This document shows, piece after piece, positions 1-5,092 of a DNA stretch of 6,520 nt. Each line of letters opens with the position of its first letter. Position 1 is the stretch's first letter. Source of the stretch: Methanoregulaceae archaeon UBA288 (GTDB lineage Archaea; Halobacteriota; Methanomicrobia; Methanomicrobiales; Methanospirillaceae); contig DAEF01000183.1 in the NCBI GenBank assembly GCA_002495225.1, positions 1-6,520 on the forward strand, in the 5' to 3' direction. A model generated the notes under the pieces. That model ran no database searches. It saw only the letters and a list, made by a program, of their open reading frames with translations, and was not told the origin of the DNA. The position numbers and the translations under genes are program-made.

Positions 1-559
1 GCCCGAGGGCGCGGAAGCCCGACTGCGTGTCCGTCAAGGAGACGCCGGCGCCGAGGGCCGTGACGAGGTTGAGCGTCTTCTGACCGAGGACCCGGTAGGC
101 CGGGATCTCGGATTTGACCTCGAGGAAGCGCGAGCCGACCACCAGGTCGGCCTCGCCCGCGAGGACCGGAGCCAGGACCTGCGGGACCTCGCCGGGGAGG
201 TGCTGGCCGTCCGCGTCGAGCATCACCACGACCTCGTATCCGCGCGCGATCGCCGCGGCGAAGCCGGCCATCACCGCGCCGGCCTTGCCGCGGTTCTCCT
301 CGAGGCGCACGACCTCCGCGCCGGCGCCGCGGGCCAGGTCCGCCGTCGCGTCCGTTGAGCCGTCGTCGACCACGACGACCGCCGGGACCTGCTCGAGGGT
401 CTCGGCCACGACCTCGGCGATGACCGCCTCCTCGTTGTAGGCCGGGATCAGGGCGACGATGCGGTGGGCCGTCCGCAGGCGTGCGGCCGACGTCCCGTCC
501 TGGTCGTACAGGGCACCGCCCGGCCCCGGGTGCCGGCATCGTCCCGGTTGATTGCGCAT
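1..559 (-). CDS. Family 2 glycosyltransferase, DPM1-like (partial, C-terminus beyond window)
   Basis: Enzyme of the GT-A fold GT2 family that transfers a sugar from a nucleotide-sugar donor, probably to a lipid carrier or glycan at the cytoplasmic face of the membrane. Reading from 559 downward, the protein has a core beginning IVALIPAYNEE (about residues 34-44), the donor-binding VVVVDDGSTD, then VVMLDADGQH with the metal-binding DXD, VGSRFLE, and finally DTQSGFRALG, a signature of the dolichol-phosphate-mannose-synthase-like subgroup. The visible 186 codons are intact; relatives are usually around 250-400 aa, so the C-terminus and any membrane helices are missing. The ATG at 559 is the only ATG/GTG/TTG before the conserved core, giving an unusually long leader of about 33 residues. 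GGGGGT at 572-567 (minus) is a weak Shine-Dalgarno 7 nt away. It is divergent from the downstream operon. Family assignment is firm; donor and acceptor are unknown. A role in protein N-glycosylation would fit the sequon-rich neighbours but is inference. Confidence 0.93.
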   Translation of the reverse strand, partial: MRNQPGRCRHPGPGGALYDQDGTSAARLRTAHRIVALIPAYNEEAVIAEVVAETLEQVPAVVVVDDGSTDATADLARGAGAEVVRLEENRGKAGAVMAGFAAAIARGYEVVVMLDADGQHLPGEVPQVLAPVLAGEADLVVGSRFLEVKSEIPAYRVLGQKTLNLVTALGAGVSLTDTQSGFRALG

Positions 560-593
560 GTGTGGTACCCCCGATATCGCGAACGGGCGGGGC

Positions 594-613
594 CGCCCGG
601 CGCGCGCCGGGCG
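594..613. repeat. 20-bp perfect palindrome upstream of the glycosyltransferase
   Basis: The left arm CGCCCGGCGC is followed directly by its exact reverse complement, with no spacer. It lies 35-54 bp before the glycosyltransferase ATG on the minus strand. Flanking inverted repeats share its arms: GGGCGG (585-590) pairs with CCGCCC (593-598), and GGGCG (609-613) pairs with CGCCC (619-623). The segments can therefore fold in mutually exclusive ways. It could be a dimeric regulator site in DNA or a hairpin in the mRNA leader. The palindrome is read directly; any function is inference. Confidence 0.6.
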
Positions 614-746
614 ACTGCCGCCCATATGTTTTCCCCCTGTGTGATAGTTTTGGTGCGGATGGATTTTGGATCACGCGGTCGCCGGGAGCTTCCAACCCCG
701 GGGCCGGCCGTGTTCCAGCAGATTATTGATCACTTCTTCGCGTATA

Positions 747-756
747 GAAATTAAAA
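747..756 (+). promoter_or_regulatory. Candidate archaeal promoter (BRE-like GAAA plus TTAAAA box)
   Basis: GAAA at 747-750 directly precedes TTAAAA at 751-756, the A-rich BRE plus TATA-like arrangement of archaeal promoters. Initiation about 25 bp downstream would fall near 778-783, exactly where the candidate folded leader begins, giving a leader of about 150 nt before the ATG at 934. A second AATTAAA copy lies at 770-776, 21 bp after the first at 749-755. The element is judged by eye only. Confidence 0.4.
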
Positions 757-782
757 CTTTTTCTGTTTGAATTAAATGAAAA

Positions 783-866
783 TGCCGGGGCAGAAAGGAA
801 TTCGGAACAAAATCGCCCGATTTCCGCGGCTCTGGCCGCAAAAGATAGCATAATGAATCCCCGGCA
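783..866 (+). promoter_or_regulatory. Candidate structured 5' leader element of the operon
   Basis: TGCCGGGG at 783-790 is the exact reverse complement of CCCCGGCA at 859-866, so an 8-bp closing stem can enclose 68 nt. Inside are two adjacent local hairpins: AAATCG (810-815) with CGATTT (818-823), extendable by CGG (803-805) with CCG (824-826), and GCGGC (826-830), loop TCTG, GCCGC (835-839). The single-stranded parts are A-rich. The overall shape, a closed multi-branch junction, resembles a cis-regulatory RNA, but it matches no riboswitch class that I recognise. Chance pairing of G-rich words in a GC-rich genome is the main alternative. Confidence 0.35.
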
Positions 867-893
867 GGGCCCCGCGGGGGGCGCGCGGTCGCG

Positions 894-905
894 ATAATGA
901 TAATA
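894..905 (+). promoter_or_regulatory. Alternative proximal TATA-like element
   Basis: ATAATGATAATA lies about 29-40 bp before the ATG at 934. Initiation from it would give a leader of only about 5-15 nt. That would suit the lack of a well-placed Shine-Dalgarno signal: the only GGAG, at 911-914, is 19 nt from the ATG. It competes with the more distal TTAAAA box as the operon promoter. Confidence 0.3.
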
Positions 906-933
906 CGGCTGGAGAATAAAAAATACTGATTCC

Positions 934-1200
934 ATGAGGGTCCGAACCAGGGAAACAATCGTCGTCGTGCTCGTCATCTGGAGCCTGGTGGTCGCGGCCT
1001 TCATGCTCCTGAACCGCGCGCTCGACCTCGAGGTCTTCTTCGTCCTGGCCCTGCTCGGCCTGCTCGTCCTGGTCGAGCTCACGGACACCTCCACGGTCCA
1101 GCCCGGGCCCGTCCGACGGGTCAAGTACGTGGTCGCGGCCGGGGTCCTGGTCTTCGGCTGGATCGTCGCGAACAAGGTCCTGGAGATCCTGGCGCGATGA
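934..1200 (+). CDS. Small three-helix membrane protein, first gene of operon
   Basis: Unrecognised 88-aa protein that is almost entirely membrane-embedded. Hydrophobic segments lie at about residues 9-26, 32-48 and 65-84, with a short basic N-terminus (MRVRTRE) and a polar loop around 50-64 (TDTSTVQPGPVRRVK). No catalytic or binding motif is visible. The ATG at 934 is the only usable start: an in-frame stop lies at 901-903 with no ATG, GTG or TTG between. No ribosome-binding site is well placed, so initiation may be leaderless or nearly so. Its TGA overlaps the next gene's ATG in an ATGA tetranucleotide (1197-1200), implying coupled translation. By position it is probably a subunit or assembly partner of the DUF4129/MoxR module; this is inferred from the operon alone. 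Confidence 0.82.
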   Translation: MRVRTRETIVVVLVIWSLVVAAFMLLNRALDLEVFFVLALLGLLVLVELTDTSTVQPGPVRRVKYVVAAGVLVFGWIVANKVLEILAR

Positions 1201-2990
1201 GGCTCCCGGACCTGCGCGAGGGTGCGGCGACGGTGCGCGACCGCGTCGCGGCGGGGCTCCCTCCCCTCCGCCGCGAGTGGGGCGCCGTTCTCGCCGTCGG
1301 CCTGGTCGCGCTCGCCCTCCTCCTGGTCTTCGCCGGCCAGCCCCTCCTCTACGCCGCGAAGACCGACGCCGTCACCCCGAGCCACGAGGACGTCCGCGCC
1401 ACCGGCGCCCTCACCCGGACCGGCGGCGCGCTCGTCCTGCCCGAGTGGGCCACGTCCCTGAACCTGACCGCGCCGGTCGTGCTCGACATCCGGCTCGGGG
1501 ACCTGGACGCGGCCTCGGCCGACCTCGAGGCCTACCTCCGCTCGGGCCGGTCCCTCAACGGCCTGGTCTGGCGGCTCGACATGACCGACACGGACGTGGC
1601 CGCGTTCCAGCGGAACAACTCGGCGAACATGGCCGCGCTCACCCGGCTCCTCAACCAGAGCGAGGAGTTCGGCCGGCTCGGCGCCCTCGAGGTGCAGTAC
1701 CGCGACGCGAAGGACGCGGCCATGCTCCGGTCCGTGCAGCTCCAGGGCGAGGAGCTCCGCAGGGCCGTCCGGCAGAACTACGAGGCGTACGCGGCGCGGC
1801 AGGCCGGGGTCGTGAACCTCTCGCAGGAGTACGGGCTCGACACCACCGCGTACGAGCAGTCCGTCCTCGACTTCGCGGCGGTCGTGAAGGCCCTCGAGGG
1901 CCGGCAGGACGAGCGGGCCGCGTCCGTGCCCGAGACGATCCGGGAGATCCAGCAGAGCGGCGTCCTCCCGATCACGTTCGAGGTCGTGCCCGACGAGGGC
2001 GGCTACGGCGACATTCTCTCCATGCAGGGGACCGTGCAGGCGCCGGCCGGGACCGAGGTGACGGTCTTCTCGGACGGCCGGCCCCTCGCGGGCGTGGTCT
2101 CGGGCGGCGACGGCCGGTTCGCGTTCCCGTACCGGGTCGAGCGGGTCGACGCGGGGCGGCACGCGGCGTACGCGTCGGCCGGGCCCGCCATCTCGGACGA
2201 GGCGGGCTTCACGGTCGAGGAGCGGAACACGACCATCGACCTCGCCGTCGGCGAGCTCTTCGTGGAGGGCGGGTCCTGGGCCGCCCCATGCGCGGGCAAC
2301 CTCACGACCGGGGACGGGGTCCCCGTCCGCGACGCGTACGTGGAGATCTACGTCGACGACCGGGAGTGGGCCGGGAACGACACGGCCGAAAACGGGTCGT
2401 ACGCGTTCAACGCCACCTCCCTCGAGCCCGGCCGGCACAACCTGACCGCGCGCTACAACCCCGACGACCTCCCCCTGAACCGGTCCGTGTCCGCCCCGGT
2501 CGAGGTCGTGGTGCCGTCCCTCATGGACTGGCTCGCGCCCCTCCTCTACCTGCTCGGCCTCGGCGGCGCGGCCGTCGGGGCCGTCCTCTACCTGCGCCGG
2601 CGGCGCGCCGCCCCGGCCCCGGCCCCCGCCCGCGTGGCCGGCCCGCCGCCCGAGCCCGTGGTCGAGCTGCCCCCGGCCCCGACCGTCGAGGAGGCCGCCG
2701 GGGCCGCGGCCCTGCTCGAGGCCGGCGTGGACGGGCGCGAGGCCGTCACCCGGCTCTACCGCCGGCTCGCCCGCGAGCTCGACGCCCGGCACCCCGGCGA
2801 GCTCCTCCTCTCGCTCACCCCGCGCGAGCTCGCGGCCCGGTTCGCCGCCAGGCCGGCCGGCGAGGACCTCGGCGCGCTCGTCCGCGTCCACGAGCGGGTG
2901 CGGTACGCCGGGCACGAGCCGACAGAAGAAGATATCCTCCTTGTGCGCGAAACGTTCATTCACGTGATCTCGGAGGGTGGTAGCCATTAA
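1197..2990 (+). CDS. Membrane-anchored DUF4129 protein with helical and Ig-like ectodomains
   Basis: Protein of 597 aa. A transmembrane helix at about 30-52 leads to a large outer region, followed by a second helix at about 443-466 with an RRRR stop-transfer, a Pro/Ala-rich linker (471-498), and a cytoplasmic DUF4129 domain (about 513-590). The DUF4129 shows the typical YRRLARELD, LTPRELAARF and VRYAGHEPTEEDI pattern. The outer region has a charged, mostly helical part (about 92-255, coiled-coil-like around 145-200) that I cannot assign, then two beta-rich Ig-like modules (about 257-340 and 345-438). Eleven N-glycosylation sequons (for example N89, N140, N207, N344, N405, N428) all lie between the helices; the tail has no Asn at all. 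DUF4129 is known as the cytoplasmic tail of transglutaminase-like TgpA-type proteins, but no transglutaminase core is present. The start is ATG at 1197, overlapping the previous stop, with GGAG at 1182-1185. It is probably a surface receptor or scaffold linked to the MoxR ATPase; this is inference. Confidence 0.9.
   Translation: MRLPDLREGAATVRDRVAAGLPPLRREWGAVLAVGLVALALLLVFAGQPLLYAAKTDAVTPSHEDVRATGALTRTGGALVLPEWATSLNLTAPVVLDIRLGDLDAASADLEAYLRSGRSLNGLVWRLDMTDTDVAAFQRNNSANMAALTRLLNQSEEFGRLGALEVQYRDAKDAAMLRSVQLQGEELRRAVRQNYEAYAARQAGVVNLSQEYGLDTTAYEQSVLDFAAVVKALEGRQDERAASVPETIREIQQSGVLPITFEVVPDEGGYGDILSMQGTVQAPAGTEVTVFSDGRPLAGVVSGGDGRFAFPYRVERVDAGRHAAYASAGPAISDEAGFTVEERNTTIDLAVGELFVEGGSWAAPCAGNLTTGDGVPVRDAYVEIYVDDREWAGNDTAENGSYAFNATSLEPGRHNLTARYNPDDLPLNRSVSAPVEVVVPSLMDWLAPLLYLLGLGGAAVGAVLYLRRRRAAPAPAPARVAGPPPEPVVELPPAPTVEEAAGAAALLEAGVDGREAVTRLYRRLARELDARHPGELLLSLTPRELAARFAARPAGEDLGALVRVHERVRYAGHEPTEEDILLVRETFIHVISEGGSH
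2972..2980 (+). promoter_or_regulatory. Strong Shine-Dalgarno GGAGGGTGG overlapping the annotated GTG start
   Basis: This is the best ribosome-binding match in the operon, yet it runs into the only conventional start codon of the next gene (GTG at 2977-2979). A normal spacing would point to the in-frame ATT at 2986-2988 or AAT/ATC just after. An in-frame TGA at 2965-2967 excludes any earlier start. Confidence 0.55.
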
Positions 2991-4209
2991 TATCCGCAGA
3001 GCGGCGTGCGCAATCGTCGTCCTCGTCTGCGCCTGCCTGGTCGCGGGCGCCGGGGCCGTCCTGCCACTGAACGAGACGCCGGCGGCGCCGGGCCTGGACG
3101 CCGCGGCCCCGGTGGAGAACGTCACGGCCGCGCCCGTCCCCGTCGCGGCGAACGCGACCGCGAACGCGACCCCGGTGGTGACGGCGAACGCGACGGCGGT
3201 GATGACCGCAGCGCCCCTCACCCTCGTCCTCGAGCCGTCCACGGCCGTCTACGGCGACGTCGTCCAATGCACGGTCGGCGGCGGCGCGAACGCGACCGTC
3301 CGCATCCTCGTCGACGGCGTCGAGGCCGGCCGGGCCGTCCCCGGCGGAGACGGCGCCCAGGTCCTCGACTACACGGTCGACCGGCTGCCCGCCGGCGTCC
3401 ACGTGGTCATGGCCGAGGCCGCGCCCCTCCGCACGGCCGAGGCCGTCCTCGAGGTCGTCGCGGTCGACCCCGTGGTTTTGCTCGAGGTCGCCCCGGCCGA
3501 GTGGGAGAACCAGACGGCCCTCCTCTGCACGGGCAACGTCACCGCGGCCGGCCGGCCCGTCCCGGACGCCCCCGTCCGCCTCGTCTTCGACGACTCGGGC
3601 ACGGCCGACTGCACGACCGGGCCGGAGGGGCAGTTCGAGCTCCTGGCCGGCGTCGTCGGCGGGAGCCACCGGGTGGTGGCGAGTGTCGCGTTCGCCGACG
3701 GCCGGCCCCTCAACCCGGCCTCGAGCGCCGCGGTCTCGGCCGAGCTGCCGGGCGGCTTTTCCGTGCTGCCGGTCCTGGCCGTCATCGTCGTGCTCCTGGT
3801 CGGGGCCGGCGGGTTCCTCTTCTGGCGGCGGGGGCGGAGTGAACCGCCCGCGGCGGCCGCTCCGCCGGTCGACGAGGCCCCCGAGAGGACGGCCCCACCC
3901 CCCGAGGACCTGCGCGCGACCGCGCGGAGACTCGCCGGGGACGGCGGCCGCGCGGGGATCGAGGCCGTCTACCGCGAGCTCGCGGCCCGGCTCGCGAAGG
4001 AACGGCCCGGCGCGAAACTCCAGACCATGACCCCGCGCGAACTCGCGGCCTCGTTCGAGGGGTCGCCCGGCGGGATCGCCGTGGCCCGGGTCGCGGCCTG
4101 CTACGAGGCCGTCGTCTACTCGGGACGGGCGCCCACGCCGGTCGACGTCGAGACCGTGGTCGAGGGGTTCGTCGCGGCCCTCTCGGAGACGGCCCGTGCC
4201 GGACCGTGA
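2977..4209 (+). CDS. Second DUF4129 protein, signal peptide plus Ig-like ectodomain
   Basis: Protein of 410 aa, a shorter paralogue of the gene before it. A signal peptide or anchor (about residues 7-27, a Cys-rich hydrophobic run ending AGAGA) is followed by a low-complexity Ala/Pro/Asn/Thr stalk (about 30-80, with NATANAT), two beta-rich Ig-like modules (about 80-163 and 165-255), a transmembrane helix (about 262-282), an RRGR stop-transfer, a Pro-rich linker and a cytoplasmic DUF4129 (about 315-402) with VYRELAARLAKERPG and MTPRELAASF. It aligns by eye with YRRLARELDARHPG and LTPRELAARF of the upstream protein, suggesting an old tandem duplication. Eight sequons (N32, N48, N59, N63, N71, N105, N178, N187) all precede the helix. 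It lacks the long helical outer domain. The reading frame overlaps the preceding gene by 14 nt. The start is uncertain: GTG at 2977 is the sole standard choice, but the Shine-Dalgarno is too close. Function is unknown; a surface component of the module is inferred. Confidence 0.88.
   Translation: MVAINIRRAACAIVVLVCACLVAGAGAVLPLNETPAAPGLDAAAPVENVTAAPVPVAANATANATPVVTANATAVMTAAPLTLVLEPSTAVYGDVVQCTVGGGANATVRILVDGVEAGRAVPGGDGAQVLDYTVDRLPAGVHVVMAEAAPLRTAEAVLEVVAVDPVVLLEVAPAEWENQTALLCTGNVTAAGRPVPDAPVRLVFDDSGTADCTTGPEGQFELLAGVVGGSHRVVASVAFADGRPLNPASSAAVSAELPGGFSVLPVLAVIVVLLVGAGGFLFWRRGRSEPPAAAAPPVDEAPERTAPPPEDLRATARRLAGDGGRAGIEAVYRELAARLAKERPGAKLQTMTPRELAASFEGSPGGIAVARVAACYEAVVYSGRAPTPVDVETVVEGFVAALSETARAGP
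3148..3194 (+). repeat. Three in-frame 11-bp repeats encoding the Ala-Asn-Ala-Thr stalk
   Basis: GCGAACGCGAC occurs at 3148-3158, 3160-3170 and 3184-3194, always in frame as Ala-Asn-Ala-Thr and so always creating a sequon. Identical copies also occur at 3286-3296 in the first Ig-like module and at 4415-4425 in the DUF4350 gene. The stalk copies probably arose by local duplication; the distant ones may simply reflect shared codon preference. Confidence 0.7.
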
Positions 4210-5092
4210 GGGGACCGGCCCCGCCCCCTGGACGGGCTGGGTCGTCGGCCTCGTGGTGCTGGCCGCGGCCGTCGCCCTCTTTGTCCACTTCTCGGCCACC
4301 GACGCCGAGTTCAGCCGGTACAACCCCTCCTGGAACGGCTCCTCCGCCTACTACGCCGCCCTCGACGAGCGCGGGGCCGTCCCCGTCGGCGACCTCGCCG
4401 CACTCCAGGGGCGCGCGAACGCGACCCTGCTCGTGGTCGCGCCCGTCCGCGCGCCGACCGCGGGCGAGGCCGCCGCGTACGCCGCCTTCGTCCGCTCGGG
4501 CGGCACGCTCGTCCTCGCCGACGACTTCGGGGCCGGGAACGCCGTTCTCGAGGCCGTCGGCTCGGGCATGCGCCTGGACCAGCGGAACCTCTCGAGCATG
4601 GAGCGCGCCTTCGAGCTCCCGGCCGCGCCCCTCGGCTACCCCGTCGGGGGCGCGCCCCTCGCCGCGAACCTCTCGACCGTCGTCTTCGACCACCCCGCGG
4701 CCGTCCTGGGCGGCGCGCCCTTCCTCGAGAGCTCGCGCCTCTCCTGGATGGACGACGACGGGAACGGCCGGCCCGACGAGAACGAGCCCCTGGGGCGGTT
4801 CGCTCTCGCCGCGAGCGAGGAGATGGGCGCCGGGCGGATCGTCGTCGTCGCCGACGCGAGCCTGGTCATCAACGCCATGCAGGGCCTCCGGGTCGGCGAC
4901 AACGCCCTCCTCCTCGCCCGCCTCGTCCCGGACGGCGTCCTCGTGGACGAGCGCCTGGGCCGGACCGCGGACGCCAGCGGGCCCGTCGGCACGGTTTTAT
5001 GGCTGCAGGAGAGACCAGTACTCATCGTTACCGCCACGGCATTCGCGCTCGTCGCCCTCGCCTGGCGGAGGGACCGGCGAAAGGAGACATGA
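4196..5092 (+). CDS. Membrane-anchored DUF4350 protein with calcium-loop motif
   Basis: Protein of 298 aa. An N-terminal helix (about residues 14-31) exposes a central outer domain (about 32-268), followed by a C-terminal helix (about 273-290) and a basic end (RRDRRKET). The central domain matches the DUF4350 pattern: YNPSWNGSSAYYAALDERG, the strand and loop VRSGGTLVLADDFGAGNAVL, then GAGRIVVVADASLVINAM and GDNALLLARLV. DUF4350 is thought to have a glutamine-amidotransferase-like fold, but I see no catalytic Cys (the protein has no Cys), so a binding role is more likely than catalysis. Residues 186-197 form DDDGNGRPDENE, which fits an EF-hand-type calcium loop (acidic or Asn at 1, 3, 5, 9, 12 and Gly at 6). 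Sequons lie at N47, N75, N131 and N158, all outside the helices. It starts at GTG 4196 with GGAG at 4185-4188, 7 nt spacing, overlapping the previous gene by 14 nt. Codons near 4991-5032 (TTA, AGA, CCA, GTA) are unlike the rest. Confidence 0.9.
   Translation: MPDREGTGPAPWTGWVVGLVVLAAAVALFVHFSATDAEFSRYNPSWNGSSAYYAALDERGAVPVGDLAALQGRANATLLVVAPVRAPTAGEAAAYAAFVRSGGTLVLADDFGAGNAVLEAVGSGMRLDQRNLSSMERAFELPAAPLGYPVGGAPLAANLSTVVFDHPAAVLGGAPFLESSRLSWMDDDGNGRPDENEPLGRFALAASEEMGAGRIVVVADASLVINAMQGLRVGDNALLLARLVPDGVLVDERLGRTADASGPVGTVLWLQERPVLIVTATAFALVALAWRRDRRKET
5083..5086 (+). promoter_or_regulatory. GGAG ribosome-binding site that sets the moxR start
   Basis: GGAG is followed by two consecutive in-frame ATG codons, at 5089 (2 nt spacing) and 5092 (5 nt spacing). 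The second is better spaced and is chosen here. It shares its A with the stop TGA (5090-5092) of the DUF4350 gene, so termination and reinitiation are adjacent. Confidence 0.65.

Larger units (their letters stand above)
560..933. other. Divergent intergenic region, 374 bp, with GC-palindrome half and AT-rich promoter half
   Basis: This stretch separates the leftward glycosyltransferase from the rightward operon, so it must hold both promoters. The left part (580-625) is GC-rich and full of inverted repeats. The middle (721-780) is only 25% G/C, far below the coding DNA, and carries TTAAAA and AATTAAA boxes. The right part (783-893) alternates short hairpins and a GC block. I see no gene here: open frames crossing it lack a ribosome-binding site and show no coding bias. 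Individual elements are listed separately. Confidence 0.85.

Noticed and set aside
626..754. Possible 42-codon plus-strand gene in the intergenic region
   Set aside because: No ribosome-binding site, no coding bias, spans the GC-to-AT composition change, and shows no recognisable protein features.
784..866. tRNA-like element (7-bp GCCGGGG/CCCCGGC acceptor-like stem with terminal A)
   Set aside because: No D-arm or T-arm consensus such as GGTTCGAATCC, and the internal hairpins do not fit a cloverleaf.
1277..2983. Plus-strand open frame of 568 codons in another frame
   Set aside because: Arg/Gly/Pro-rich frame-shift shadow of the first DUF4129 gene, which has clear domains and helices.
723..3242. 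Long minus-strand open frame of 839 codons
   Set aside because: It mirrors the codon structure of the two DUF4129 genes. Its protein is low-complexity Arg/Gly/Val/Glu with no domain, and it crosses the AT-rich intergenic region. It is an antisense artefact of GC-rich coding DNA.
2956..4323. Minus-strand open frame of 455 codons
   Set aside because: Antisense to a recognised DUF4129 gene, with repetitive Arg/Gly/Asp composition and no ribosome-binding signal.
4999..5091. Upstream ATG extension of moxR by 31 codons
   Set aside because: The extension lies wholly within the DUF4350 C-terminal helix region, lacks a ribosome-binding site and has Arg-rich shadow composition. GGAG at 5083-5086 supports a start at 5092 or 5089.
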